From NCBI RefSeq assembly GCF_042682565.1, contig NZ_JBHUIC010000005.1: 64,000 nt of DNA; one strand, written 5' to 3'. Positions 15,957 to 24,601 of the stretch are shown here, piece by piece. The notes beneath the pieces were generated by a model, which saw only the letters and a program-made list of their open reading frames with translations, was not told the origin of the DNA and searched no databases. The translations under genes and the position numbers were made by a program. The stretch is from Pistricoccus aurantiacus (GTDB lineage Bacteria > Pseudomonadota > Gammaproteobacteria > Pseudomonadales > Halomonadaceae). The number at the start of each line of letters is the position of its first letter. The stretch's first letter is position 1.

Positions 15957-17249
15957 CTAAGGACGCTCGAGTCCCAGATGCCCGCGCAGCGTGGTGGCCT
16001 GATACTCCTGGCGAAACAGGCCGCGACGCTGCAGTTCCGGCACCACCTGATCGACGAAATCCTCGATGCCGCCGGGCAGCGACGGCGGCATCAGATTGAA
16101 GCCGTCCGCCCCCTCATTGCGAAACCAGCGCTCCATTTCATCGGCGATGCTCTCCGGCGTGCCCACCAGGGTGCAATGCCCGCCTCCGGCGGCGAGCCTT
16201 CCCAGCAGTTCCCGCAGGGTCGGCTGCTCGGTTTCGACGATACGCAAAATGGTGGCGTAACGCCCCTGGGGACCGCTGAAGGCGTCTAGAGGCGGCAGTT
16301 CCGGTACCGGCGCGTCCAGCTCCCAGTCCGAGCAGTCCTGTTCGATGAACAGCCCCAGCTGGCGCAGGGACGCTGCCACCGGCAGGCATTCATCCAGCTC
16401 CCGCTGCTTGGCCTTGGCCTCCGCCTCCGTGGAGGCCACGTAAGTGACCAGCCCCGGCAGGACAGGCACCGGATCGTGTCGCCCCGCCGCCTGTACCCGA
16501 GCCTTGATATCCTGATAGTACTGCTGGGCCGCCTCGAGATCGAAGGCCACCGCGTAGATCGCCTCTGCGTAACGTGCCGCCAGGTCCCGCCCCTGCTCGG
16601 AGGCTCCCGCTTGCACCAGCACCGGACGCCCTTGAGGCGGGCGCGGCAGGTTGAGCGGGCCGTCCACCAGGAAGTGCTCGCCGTGATGCTGAATCTTCCT
16701 CACCTTGGCCGGATCCGCGTAGCGCCCTTGGCGATCGCACTCGATGGCATCGTCCTGCCAGGAGTCCCAGAGCGCCAGCACCGCCTCGACGAACTCCTCC
16801 GCCCGGGCATAGCGGGCCGTGTGATCCGGCATGGCGGTGTAGTTATGGTTGCGCGCCTCGCTGTCGAACATGGAAGTCACCACATTCCAGCCCATGCGCC
16901 CGCCGGAGATATGATCCAGGGACGCCACCAGCCGCGCGGCATGGAACGGCGTGTAGAAGGTGCTGGACACGGTGCTGATCAGGCCGATGCGCTCGGTGGC
17001 ACGGCTTATGGCGGAAAGCGCGGTGAGCGGCTCCAGATGCCAGTAGAAGCCGTCTTCCACGCTGCCGGTGGCCATGCTGTCGGCGAAGAACACCGCATCG
17101 AGCTTGCCCCGCTCGGCGATGCGCGCCAGTTCCTCGTAGTAGCGAATGTCCCCGAGCCGCTCCGCGGGGGATGCCGGATGACGCCAGGCCGCCTTGTGGT
17201 GACCGCAGCCGAGGATGAACAGGTTGAGGTGAAGCTGATCGCGGGCCAT
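15957..17249 (-). CDS. Flavin-dependent monooxygenase, NtaA/SnaA/DszA family, in a TPP-riboswitch operon
   Basis: A 430-residue bacterial-luciferase-like enzyme of the two-component FMNH2 class. Diagnostic segments are HLNLFILGCGHHKAAWRHP at the start, FFADSMATG, WNVVTS near residue 140, and the long insert with FLVDGPLNLPRPPQGRPV and QAGASEQGRDLAARYAEA. Relatives hydroxylate or cleave nitrilotriacetate, pristinamycin precursors and cyclic sulfones (DszA cuts a C-S ring bond). I start it at ATG 17249 because that overlaps the upstream SDR stop as TGATG. Since the operon sits under a TPP riboswitch, a thiamine-related substrate is likely. No flavin reductase partner is encoded next to it. Confidence 0.88.
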   Translation of the reverse strand: MARDQLHLNLFILGCGHHKAAWRHPASPAERLGDIRYYEELARIAERGKLDAVFFADSMATGSVEDGFYWHLEPLTALSAISRATERIGLISTVSSTFYTPFHAARLVASLDHISGGRMGWNVVTSMFDSEARNHNYTAMPDHTARYARAEEFVEAVLALWDSWQDDAIECDRQGRYADPAKVRKIQHHGEHFLVDGPLNLPRPPQGRPVLVQAGASEQGRDLAARYAEAIYAVAFDLEAAQQYYQDIKARVQAAGRHDPVPVLPGLVTYVASTEAEAKAKQRELDECLPVAASLRQLGLFIEQDCSDWELDAPVPELPPLDAFSGPQGRYATILRIVETEQPTLRELLGRLAAGGGHCTLVGTPESIADEMERWFRNEGADGFNLMPPSLPGGIEDFVDQVVPELQRRGLFRQEYQATTLRGHLGLERP

Positions 17250-18040
17250 CAGTTCTTCACCAGACCGCCGTCCACCACCAGGTTCTGACCGGTCACCGCC
17301 CGAGCCCAAGGCGAGGCGAAGAACAGCGCCGCATCGGCGAACTCCTCCGGGGTGGTGACCCGGCGCAGCGGCGTGTTGGCGGCGATCAGCTCGAAGACTT
17401 CCTCCGGCGTCGCGCTCGAGGCATCCGTGGTGCGCAGCAGCCCGCCGGAAATCATGTTGACGGCGATGTTATCCGGCCCCAGATCCTGGGAAAGCGTGCG
17501 GGTCAGCGACAGCAGCGCCGCCTTGGCGGCGGTATAGTCGTGATAGGGCACCACCGGATTCTGGAACAGGTTGGTGCCGATATTGACGATGCGCCCGAAA
17601 CCCTGCTCCCGCATGCCGGGGAGCGTCGCTTGGGTGGTGTTCAAGGCGCCGCGCACCACCCCCTCGAACTGCTGTCGAAGGCTCTCCCAGCCCAGGCTGT
17701 CCGCCTGGGGCCGAGCATCGCCGTTGAAGGAGAACCTTGGCAGGGCGTTATTGATCACCGTGGTGATGGGCGCGCCGAAATGGGCCTGTGCCTCGGCGAC
17801 CAGCGCGGCCACCGCCCGAGAATCCGTCACGTCCGCCTGCACCGCCAAGGCCTTGCCTTGGGATTCCGTGGCCAGAGCGTTCGCTGCCTCGTGGCTTTCG
17901 AGATAATTGACTACCACCCGGGCACCCTGTCCGAGAAACGCACGGGTCAGGCGTTCGCCGAGCCCGCGAGCACCGCCGGTGATCAGCACGATCTGCTGGT
18001 CGAGAGGAAAGGAGACAGGGGAGCAGGAAGAAAGTGGCAT
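17249..18040 (-). CDS. Short-chain dehydrogenase/reductase, first gene of a TPP-riboswitch operon
   Basis: A 263-residue SDR resembling FabG. Cofactor motif TGGARGLG near residue 21, NNA-type segment (VINNALPRF), and catalytic YTAAK (Tyr and Lys of YxxxK) are present. The position 13 residues before the catalytic Tyr, normally Ser, is Thr (NIGTNLF). The C-terminus VTGQNLVVDGG is typical. Its ribosome site AAGGA lies 58 bases below a TPP riboswitch, and its stop overlaps the monooxygenase start, so both are thiamine-regulated. A THI-regulated oxidoreductase has been named oarX in comparative work; I cannot confirm orthology. Confidence 0.88.
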   Translation of the reverse strand: MPLSSCSPVSFPLDQQIVLITGGARGLGERLTRAFLGQGARVVVNYLESHEAANALATESQGKALAVQADVTDSRAVAALVAEAQAHFGAPITTVINNALPRFSFNGDARPQADSLGWESLRQQFEGVVRGALNTTQATLPGMREQGFGRIVNIGTNLFQNPVVPYHDYTAAKAALLSLTRTLSQDLGPDNIAVNMISGGLLRTTDASSATPEEVFELIAANTPLRRVTTPEEFADAALFFASPWARAVTGQNLVVDGGLVKN

Positions 18041-18097
18041 GACATGTCCTTGGCGTACTTTTCTGTATTGTCGTACGAAGGCATGTCGTCTTGCTGA

Positions 18098-18188
18098 GTC
18101 GACATCCCTTCGCCAGTGTGAACTGGATCAGGTTCGACGGGTGTTCTCTCAGCCGGATGGCGCTGCCAACCGACACCCCGTGTCGCGA
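18098..18188 (-). promoter_or_regulatory. TPP riboswitch (THI element) before the SDR-monooxygenase operon
   Basis: On the minus strand the blocks run CGACACGGGGTGTC, CCGGCTGAGAGAACACCC, then CGAACCTGATCC and ACTGGCGAAGGGATGTCG. The CGACA/TGTCG closing stem is intact. It lies 57 bases before the SDR start. Its sequence differs substantially from the first riboswitch, so it is not a recent duplicate. Confidence 0.95.
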
Positions 18189-18244
18189 ACTCGACCATAG
18201 CGTATCGACGCTCGATAGAACAGTGAAGCAGGCACTCAAAACGC

Positions 18245-18268
18245 GAAAGCCTCCCGAAGGAGGCTTTC
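18245..18268 (-). terminator. Terminator of the DUF4168 gene
   Basis: GAAAGCCTCC and GGAGGCTTTC form a 10-bp perfect stem with a four-base loop; the minus-strand side is followed by a GCGTTTT tract. Confidence 0.7.
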
Positions 18269-18305
18269 ACAACGATCGATCGAATGTACAGCAGCTAGCG
18301 AGCGC

Positions 18306-18695
18306 TCACTGATCGGCGACCATTCCCTGCACGCGCTGCATCAGTTGAGGATCCTGCTGGATCGCCTGACCGATGGCGTTGAAGGTTTCCACATCCAGAC
18401 CGCTATCCTCCACCACGGCAACCATCTTGTCGTTGGCTTCCATGCGGACTTCCTGCTTGGCGGATTCATCGTCCGCGGATTGCAGTTTGTCGCTGTATTC
18501 CTGAGAAATCGCGGCAATTTCCTGAGAGGCATCGGCAAACTGCTGGAGCTGCTCATCGGAGAAGTCAGTCGCCGGCGCGGCGGACTGAGCTTGTGGCTGC
18601 TGGGTTTGTGCATCGGTGTCTTGCGCCATTGCTGGAGCAGCCATCACACCTGCGGAAAGAAGAACAGCGGAAAACAGTGCAGTCATCCGTTGCAT
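18306..18695 (-). CDS. DUF4168 domain secreted protein
   Basis: A 129-residue protein with a signal peptide (about residues 1-24, ending PAMAQ), a Gln-rich linker, and a DUF4168 domain: DFSDEQLQQFADASQEIAAI, MVAVVEDSGLDVETFNAI, then AIQQDPQLMQRV. These periplasmic helical proteins are widespread in halophilic and marine bacteria with unknown function. I chose the second ATG (18695) because AGGAGGT touches the first ATG directly but lies 6 bases before the second. It shares the AGGAGGTAT leader style with the paralogue pair at 9-10 kb. Confidence 0.85.
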   Translation of the reverse strand: MQRMTALFSAVLLSAGVMAAPAMAQDTDAQTQQPQAQSAAPATDFSDEQLQQFADASQEIAAISQEYSDKLQSADDESAKQEVRMEANDKMVAVVEDSGLDVETFNAIGQAIQQDPQLMQRVQGMVADQ

Positions 18696-18905
18696 GGTCA
18701 TACCTCCTAGGATCTGTCATATGTGTGCCACCATGGGACGATACTTGTGTCCTTGGGTTCAATGCTTTCTCGTAATAAATCGCAATATTGCGTAATAAAT
18801 TGCCGTATCGCGTCGCCACAGGCCGACAAACCAATCGATAGTGTGACGCAAGCCACTCTCCACGAGATCAGATTTTCTCAACGTCAATCGCTCGAGATCA
18901 CGCTT

Positions 18906-19610
18906 TCAAAGCCGTTCCAGATAGCGCTGTCCCCCCAGATTATGCATTTGCTGACGAATCCAGCGGCTGCGCCCTTCAATACGCGGGCTGGGCGACGCCG
19001 CATCCCATTGACGAGGATTGGGCAAGATGGCCGCCAGACGACTCGCCTGCAGCGGACTCAACTGATCGGCGGAGACACCGAAATAATGCCGCGATGCGGC
19101 TTCCAGGCCGAACACGCCATCGTCCCATTCGACGATATTGAGATACACCTCGAGAATCCTTTCCTTGGGCCACAGGATCTCGATCAAGAGGGTAAACCAG
19201 GCTTCGAAAGCCTTTCTCACCCAGTCGCGCCCGGTCCAGAGAAACAGATTCTTGGCGGTCTGCTGGCTGATGGTACTGGCCCCACGCAGCTTGCCACCGT
19301 TGAACTTCGCTTCCAGCGCGCGCCGAATCTGCTTGAAATCGAAGCCATGATGATCCGGGAAGCGCTGATCTTCCGCGGCGATCACCGCCAGCTTGGCATG
19401 GACCGAAAGCTCGTCCCAGGAACGCCAGCTGTGCTGAATATCGAGCGGCTCTCCGGCGATCCAGGACTGTACCTTGCGCTCCACCATCACCATGGAACCG
19501 AACACCGGCACCACGCGAAACAACAGCACCAGGATCAAGGACACCGCCACGAAGCCCAGCACGCCGACGAGCAGCCACCGCAGCGTCTTGCGCTGCCAGG
19601 ATCGGGACAT
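18906..19610 (-). CDS. mtgA: Monofunctional peptidoglycan glycosyltransferase
   Basis: A 234-residue GT51 enzyme that polymerises lipid II into glycan strands at the outer face of the inner membrane. Residues 11-33 form the single membrane anchor. The catalytic segment AAEDQRFPDHHGFD carries the first catalytic Glu; GASTISQQTAKNLFLW and KERILEVYLNIVEW (second Glu region) follow. Length is normal for MtgA and no transpeptidase domain follows. Confidence 0.95.
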   Translation of the reverse strand: MSRSWQRKTLRWLLVGVLGFVAVSLILVLLFRVVPVFGSMVMVERKVQSWIAGEPLDIQHSWRSWDELSVHAKLAVIAAEDQRFPDHHGFDFKQIRRALEAKFNGGKLRGASTISQQTAKNLFLWTGRDWVRKAFEAWFTLLIEILWPKERILEVYLNIVEWDDGVFGLEAASRHYFGVSADQLSPLQASRLAAILPNPRQWDAASPSPRIEGRSRWIRQQMHNLGGQRYLERL

Positions 19611-19666
19611 GATAGACCTCGCGCCGTGAAGTGAAGCCGCAGTATAACAAGGACGAGAAACGAGAA

Positions 19667-19686
19667 CGCCGGCCCGAAGGCCGGCG
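19667..19686 (-). terminator. Terminator of the frmA-fghA transcript
   Basis: CGCCGGCC and GGCCGGCG pair around CGAA in the gap between fghA and mtgA; the minus-strand side continues GTTCTCGTTT, a modest T tract. Confidence 0.65.
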
Positions 19687-19710
19687 ATACCATCACTGAC
19701 GTTTTTCCGT

Positions 19711-20568
19711 CTAGCGCTTCTTGTGCAGATGCTCCGCGTGATAGCGCAGATGATCGTCGATGAAGGTCGCGATAAAGAAGTAGCTATGGTCGTAGCCCGG
19801 ATGGCGCCGCAGGGTCAGAGGATGATCGTGCTCCTCGCAGACCGCCTCGAGCCGCTCCGGCTTGAGCTGTTCCTCGAGGAAGTTGTCCGCTTCGCCTTGA
19901 TCGACGAACAGCGGCTGACTGGAGGCGCCCTTGGCGACCAGCTCGCAGGCGTCGTACTGGGTCCAGGCGCTCTTATCCTCGCCCAGGTAGTTGCTGAAGG
20001 CCTTCTTGCCCCAAGGGCTATCGATGGGATTGACCACCGGGGAGAACGCCGATACCGAACTGTAGCGTCCGGGATGACGCAGCGCCAGTATCAGCGCGCC
20101 GTGGCCGCCCATGGAATGGCCGCTGATGGACTCGCGACCGTTGAGCGGAAAGTGCTGGCGCGCCACGGAAGGCAGCTCTTCCGTGACGTAGTCGTACATG
20201 CGGTAATGACGCGACCAGGGCTCCTGGGTGGCGTTGACGTAGAAGCCCGCGCCGGAGCCGAAGTCATAGCTGTCGTGCTCCCCGGGCAGATCGAGACCGC
20301 GAGGACTGGTATCCGGGCATAGAATGGCGATGCCCAACTGGGAAGCCAGCTTCTGGGCACCGGCCTTCTGCATGAAGTTCTCGTCGTTGCAGGTCAGCCC
20401 CGAGAGCCACCACAAGAGCGGCACCCGCTCGCTTTCCGCCTGAGGGGGCAGATAGATGGCGAAGATCATCTCGCAGTCCAGCGCTCGGGAATGATGCTTG
20501 TAGCGCTTGAGCCAGCCGTCGAAGCACTTGGTCTCGGAGACCAGCTCCAGGGATTCCGTCATGGTCAT
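19711..20568 (-). CDS. fghA: S-formylglutathione hydrolase
   Basis: A 285-residue esterase-D-family hydrolase that splits S-formylglutathione to formate and glutathione, the second step of formaldehyde detoxification. The nucleophile Ser lies in GHSMGGHGAL, Asp in DQGEADNFL and His in the HPGYDHSYFFI stretch. LLWWLSGLTCNDENFMQKAG is the family's N-terminal signature. It follows frmA on the same strand, separated by a repeat-containing 134-bp gap. Two nearby ATGs (20568, 20562) are possible. Confidence 0.95.
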   Translation of the reverse strand: MTMTESLELVSETKCFDGWLKRYKHHSRALDCEMIFAIYLPPQAESERVPLLWWLSGLTCNDENFMQKAGAQKLASQLGIAILCPDTSPRGLDLPGEHDSYDFGSGAGFYVNATQEPWSRHYRMYDYVTEELPSVARQHFPLNGRESISGHSMGGHGALILALRHPGRYSSVSAFSPVVNPIDSPWGKKAFSNYLGEDKSAWTQYDACELVAKGASSQPLFVDQGEADNFLEEQLKPERLEAVCEEHDHPLTLRRHPGYDHSYFFIATFIDDHLRYHAEHLHKKR

Positions 20569-20621
20569 GGTCGTCTCTCCTTGATCGAGAAAGCCCTCCG
20601 GCCGCGAAACCGTCAGCGGAG

Positions 20622-20706
20622 GGGCCTGTCAATGGCGCGATTTCGAGCGCCCGTCAGCGGCGTGGGGTCGGCGCCTGTCAGCGGCGCGGGGTCGGGCGCC
20701 TGTCAA
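20622..20706. repeat. Tandem repeat of about 24-25 bp that includes the frmA stop codon
   Basis: The unit GCGCCTGTCAGCGGCG followed by GGGGTCGG recurs, with CCTGTCA or CCCGTCA copies starting near 20622, 20647, 20671 and 20696. On the minus strand each unit reads TGACAGGCGCC or a close variant. The first copy supplies the TGA stop of frmA and the others repeat it downstream. Confidence 0.7.
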
Positions 20707-21812
20707 TAGTGGAGCACGGTGCGAATACTTTCACCCTTGTGCAGCAGATCGAAGGCCTCGTTGATCTTTTCGAAGGGCATGTCGTGAGTGATGAACTCGT
20801 CGATCTTGACCTTGCCGTTCATGTAGTCCTCGACATAGCCCGGCAGCTCGCTGCGCCCCTTGACGCCGCCGAAGGCGGAGCCTTTCCAGACCCGACCGGT
20901 GACCAGCTGAAACGGGCGGGTGGAGATTTCCTCTCCGGCGCCGGCCACGCCAATGATGATCGACTCACCCCAGCCCTTATGGCAGCATTCCAGCGCCGAA
21001 CGCATGACGTTGACGTTGCCGATGCACTCGAAGGAGTAATCCACGCCGCCGTCAGTGAGATCGACGATCACCTGCTGGATGGGGTCCGAGTAATCCTTGG
21101 GATTGACGAACTCCGTGGCACCGAACTGGCGCGCCAGTTCGAACTTGTCCGGATTGACGTCGATGGCGATGATGCGACCCGCCTTGGCGATCTGCGCGCC
21201 CTGGATCACCGCCAGGCCGATGGCACCGAGGCCGAACACCGCCACCGTGGAACCCGGCTCCACCTTGGCGGTGTTGCGCACCGCGCCGATACCGGTGGTC
21301 ACCCCGCAGCCCAGCAGACAGATCTTGTCCATGGGCGCTTCCTTGGATACCTTGGCCAAGGACACCTGAGGCAGCACGGTATATTCGGAAAAGGTCGAGC
21401 AGCCCATGTAATGGTGCAGCGGCTTGCCCTCGAAGGAAAAGCGCGTGGTGCCGTCCGGCATCAGCCCCTGACCCTGAGTCGCGCGCACCGCGCTGCACAG
21501 ATTGGTCTTGCCGGAGAGACAGAACTTGCACTGACCGCACTCCGCGGTATAGAGCGGAATCACGTGATCACCGACTTGGAGATCGGTGACACCCTCGCCG
21601 ACCTCCTCCACCACTCCGGCGCCTTCATGGCCCAGCACGGATGGAAACAGGCCTTCCGGGTCCTTGCCGGAAAGCGTATAGGCATCCGTGTGGCAGACGC
21701 TGGTGGCGGCAATGCGTACCAGCACTTCCCCGGCCTTGGGACCTTCCACATCGATTTCCGCAAGCTTCAGAGGCTTGCCGGCTTCCAGCGCGATTGCAGC
21801 ACGTGACTTCAT
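20703..21812 (-). CDS. frmA: S-(hydroxymethyl)glutathione dehydrogenase (class III alcohol dehydrogenase)
   Basis: A 369-residue zinc alcohol dehydrogenase that oxidises the glutathione-formaldehyde adduct to S-formylglutathione with NAD. The catalytic zinc site is seen in SVCHTDAYTLSG and GHEGAGVVEEVG, the structural zinc cysteines in CGQCKFCLSGKTNLC, and the NAD fold in VAVFGLGAIGLA. ATG 21812 is preceded by AGGAGA; earlier starts would add an untypical leader. With fghA it forms the glutathione formaldehyde pathway. Confidence 0.96.
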   Translation of the reverse strand: MKSRAAIALEAGKPLKLAEIDVEGPKAGEVLVRIAATSVCHTDAYTLSGKDPEGLFPSVLGHEGAGVVEEVGEGVTDLQVGDHVIPLYTAECGQCKFCLSGKTNLCSAVRATQGQGLMPDGTTRFSFEGKPLHHYMGCSTFSEYTVLPQVSLAKVSKEAPMDKICLLGCGVTTGIGAVRNTAKVEPGSTVAVFGLGAIGLAVIQGAQIAKAGRIIAIDVNPDKFELARQFGATEFVNPKDYSDPIQQVIVDLTDGGVDYSFECIGNVNVMRSALECCHKGWGESIIIGVAGAGEEISTRPFQLVTGRVWKGSAFGGVKGRSELPGYVEDYMNGKVKIDEFITHDMPFEKINEAFDLLHKGESIRTVLHY

Positions 21813-21970
21813 TCTAGCGTCTCCTGACGTAACGACCGAGGCCACCGCCTCGGGGTGAGCAATGGATGCGTCTTTCGCCCAGTATAGGGAGGCTATCAAT
21901 TAGGGCAAACCCGAAAAAAGGCGCCAAGCGGCGCCAAAGGGTTGATCGCTAAAAATTTTTCGAAATCTCC

Positions 21971-23350
21971 TCAGCACTCGATGGCATTGACCGCCAGCCC
22001 GCCTTTGGAGGTTTCCTTGTATTTCTCCTGCATGTCCGCGCCGGTGTCGCGCATGGTGCGGATCACCTTGTCCAGGGAGATGAAGTGCTCCCCGTCACCG
22101 CGCATGGCCATCAGCGCCGCGTTGATCGCCTTCACCGAGGCGATGGCGTTACGCTCGATGCAGGGCACCTGCACCAGGCCGCCCACCGGATCGCAGGTCA
22201 GCCCCAGGTTGTGCTCGAGGCCGATTTCCGCGGCGTTTTCCACCTGGGCCGGGGTGCCGAACATCAACTCCGCCAGCCCAGCCGCCGCCATGGCGCAGGC
22301 GGAGCCCACCTCGCCCTGGCAGCCCACCTCGGCGCCGGAAATCGAGGCGTTCTTCTTGCACAGGATGCCCACCGCGCCGGCAGCCAGCAGGAAATCCACC
22401 ACGTCCTTCTCGTCCGCCCCGGGCTGGAACTTCATGTAGTAGTGCAGCACCGCCGGAATGATGCCCGCCGCGCCATTGGTGGGGGCGGTGACCATGCGTC
22501 CACCGGCGGCGTTTTCCTCGTTGACCGCCAGGGCGAAGACGTTGACCCAGTCCATGGCGGAAAACGTCGAGGCGATCAGGCTCTGGCTATCCTCCATGGC
22601 CAGCAGCCGCTCGTGCAGCGCTTTCGCGCGGCGCTTGACGTTGAGTCCGCCGGGCAATATACCCCCTTGGTGCAGCCCCGCGTCGACGCAGTCTTTCATG
22701 GCCTCCCAGATGCGCCATAGCTCGCTGCGAATTTCCGCTTCGCTTCGCCAGGCCTTCTCGTTCTCCAGCATCAGTTGGCTGATGGTGAAATCGTGTTTCT
22801 TGCACAGTGCCAACAGCTGTTCCGCGGAGTTGAAATCAAAGGGCAGCGTGGTGCTATCCGTGTCCAATTCGCCTGCCTGGGCCTGAGCTTCATCGATCAC
22901 GAAACCGCCACCCACGGAATAATAGGTGTTGCGATACAGCTCTTCTTTATGGCCGTGAGCGATCAGGCGCATGGCGTTGGGATGATGGGGCAGACTTTCG
23001 TCAAGCAGCCGCATGTCCCGCTGCCAGACGAAGGGAATCGCGTAGCGATTGTCCAGCATCAGGGTCTGGGCTTCCTGAAGTTCCTCGATACAAGGATTGA
23101 TGATGCTCGGATCGATCTTGTCAGGGCGCTCGCCCATCAAGCCCATGATCACCGCGCGATCGGTGCCGTGACCAATGCCGGTAGCGGAAAGCGAGCCATA
23201 AAGCGCGACCTCGACACCCGCGACCCGCTCGAGCAGATCCTGCTCACGCAGCTCCGCCACGAAATCATAAGCGGCCCGCATCGGGCCCACGGTATGCGAG
23301 CTGGATGGCCCCACACCGATCTTGAACAGGTCGAACACGCTGATTGCCAT
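21971..23350 (-). CDS. sdaA: L-serine ammonia-lyase, single-chain type
   Basis: A 459-residue iron-sulfur L-serine deaminase yielding pyruvate and ammonia. Residues 1-160 are the beta domain (SVFDLFKIGVGPSSSHTVGPMRAAYDF), and 190-459 the alpha domain with the cluster cysteines (CKKNASISGAEVGCQGEVG, CDPVGGLVQVPC). Length matches E. coli SdaA. AGGAGG precedes ATG 23350. It is divergent from a LysR-type regulator, a pairing that suggests control by that regulator. Confidence 0.95.
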   Translation of the reverse strand: MAISVFDLFKIGVGPSSSHTVGPMRAAYDFVAELREQDLLERVAGVEVALYGSLSATGIGHGTDRAVIMGLMGERPDKIDPSIINPCIEELQEAQTLMLDNRYAIPFVWQRDMRLLDESLPHHPNAMRLIAHGHKEELYRNTYYSVGGGFVIDEAQAQAGELDTDSTTLPFDFNSAEQLLALCKKHDFTISQLMLENEKAWRSEAEIRSELWRIWEAMKDCVDAGLHQGGILPGGLNVKRRAKALHERLLAMEDSQSLIASTFSAMDWVNVFALAVNEENAAGGRMVTAPTNGAAGIIPAVLHYYMKFQPGADEKDVVDFLLAAGAVGILCKKNASISGAEVGCQGEVGSACAMAAAGLAELMFGTPAQVENAAEIGLEHNLGLTCDPVGGLVQVPCIERNAIASVKAINAALMAMRGDGEHFISLDKVIRTMRDTGADMQEKYKETSKGGLAVNAIEC

Positions 23351-23492
23351 GACATCCTCCTGATGAAGCGAGAAAGATCTCGCTTGCATCGCTATTGTTA
23401 GATGGGTTTCGCCGGGTATTTGTCTGACTGATACTTTGACTATAGCGTGTCTCGAGAAATCCGCCTTGGCAAGGGAGAATAACTGGCCAACA

Positions 23493-23509
23493 GTTTAGTT
23501 TTACTAAAC
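23493..23509. promoter_or_regulatory. Inverted repeat, candidate LysR-type operator
   Basis: GTTTAGT and ACTAAAC are separated by TTT in the sdaA-lysR gap, 35 bp before the regulator start. The T-N11-A pattern of LysR-type sites fits. Binding is inferred. Confidence 0.55.
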
Positions 23510-23543
23510 CATAATCCTCAGGATCTCTTTTCCGGAGCCAGCA

Positions 23544-24473
23544 ATGAACCAGACGCTCAATGGCCAGACCCATGCCTGGCTCAAGGTCTTCGCGGTCAGC
23601 GCACGTCATCTTTCCTTCACCTTGGCGGCGGAAGAACTGCACGTGACCACTGGCGCCGTCAGTCAGCAGATCAAGCAGCTCGAGGAGCGCCTGGGATTCA
23701 AGCTGTTTCTCCGGCGTCCCCGGCAGTTGGAGCTGACGGACGAGGGACGACGTCTGGCGCGAGTGGTGGACGATGCTTATCAGACGGTGGGTCAGGAGGT
23801 TCGCCGTCTACGTAGCGGGGTAATGAGCGGCGTGCTGAGGCTGCGCTCGGTACCTTCCTTCCTGCTCAAGTGGGTCATGCCACGGCTGCCACGGCTACAG
23901 GCGCGCTTTCCGGATATCGAGCTGCGAGTCATCGCCGAGGACAGCAACCTTCCCCTGCGGGACGGGGATTTCGAGCTGGCTCTGGATCTCAACGACGGCC
24001 ATTATCCGCGCTTTCATATCACGCCGCTGATGGATGAAGTGATATTCCCGGTCTGCGCGCCGTCCCTGATGCGCGGCAAGCCGCCACTGCGGCGCCCGGC
24101 GGACCTAGCCTGGTACCCGCTGCTGCACGATGTCACCGCCTGGCGAGGCAGCCACGATCACGCGGAATGGGAACACTACCTCCAAGCCATCGACGCGCCG
24201 AACCACAATGTGCGCCGCGGCTATACCTTCAACCGCAACCAGTTGACCATGGAGGCAGCGATCAACGGCATGGGGGTGGCCATCGCCCGGCAGACACTGA
24301 TCACCAACGAGCTCAAGACCGGTGTCTTGATCGCGCCCTTCACCCAGCGGGTCACTACCGGCAAGCGCTATGGTATCGTTCACTCCCCGGGCGCCCTGGA
24401 CGATCGTCGGGTGCGGGCGGTGCATGACTGGATCGTGGAGGAAGCCCGCCGCGCCGTCACCAGCGAGCCCTGA
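23544..24473 (+). CDS. LysR-family transcriptional regulator (GcvA-like)
   Basis: A 309-residue regulator. Residues 10-70 are the winged helix-turn-helix (FAVSARHLSFTLAAEELHVT then TGAVSQQIKQLEERLGFKLF), and 95-300 the substrate-binding domain. The HTH spacing and the segment TFNRNQLTMEAAINGMGVAIAR (here broken by position) resemble GcvA-type regulators of glycine/serine metabolism. Divergent placement next to sdaA suggests it regulates serine deamination and itself. Confidence 0.9.
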   Translation: MNQTLNGQTHAWLKVFAVSARHLSFTLAAEELHVTTGAVSQQIKQLEERLGFKLFLRRPRQLELTDEGRRLARVVDDAYQTVGQEVRRLRSGVMSGVLRLRSVPSFLLKWVMPRLPRLQARFPDIELRVIAEDSNLPLRDGDFELALDLNDGHYPRFHITPLMDEVIFPVCAPSLMRGKPPLRRPADLAWYPLLHDVTAWRGSHDHAEWEHYLQAIDAPNHNVRRGYTFNRNQLTMEAAINGMGVAIARQTLITNELKTGVLIAPFTQRVTTGKRYGIVHSPGALDDRRVRAVHDWIVEEARRAVTSEP

Positions 24474-24601
24474 CCGCCACCGGAGCCCCGCTTCCGAGGA
24501 AGGCAGCACCTGGCGGTACCAACCAGCAAAGACTCTACGCTAATATAGACAGCTTGTTGTCCATTTAACGGAAAACAGTTTTTCAGGAATGCCTTGATTT
24601 C

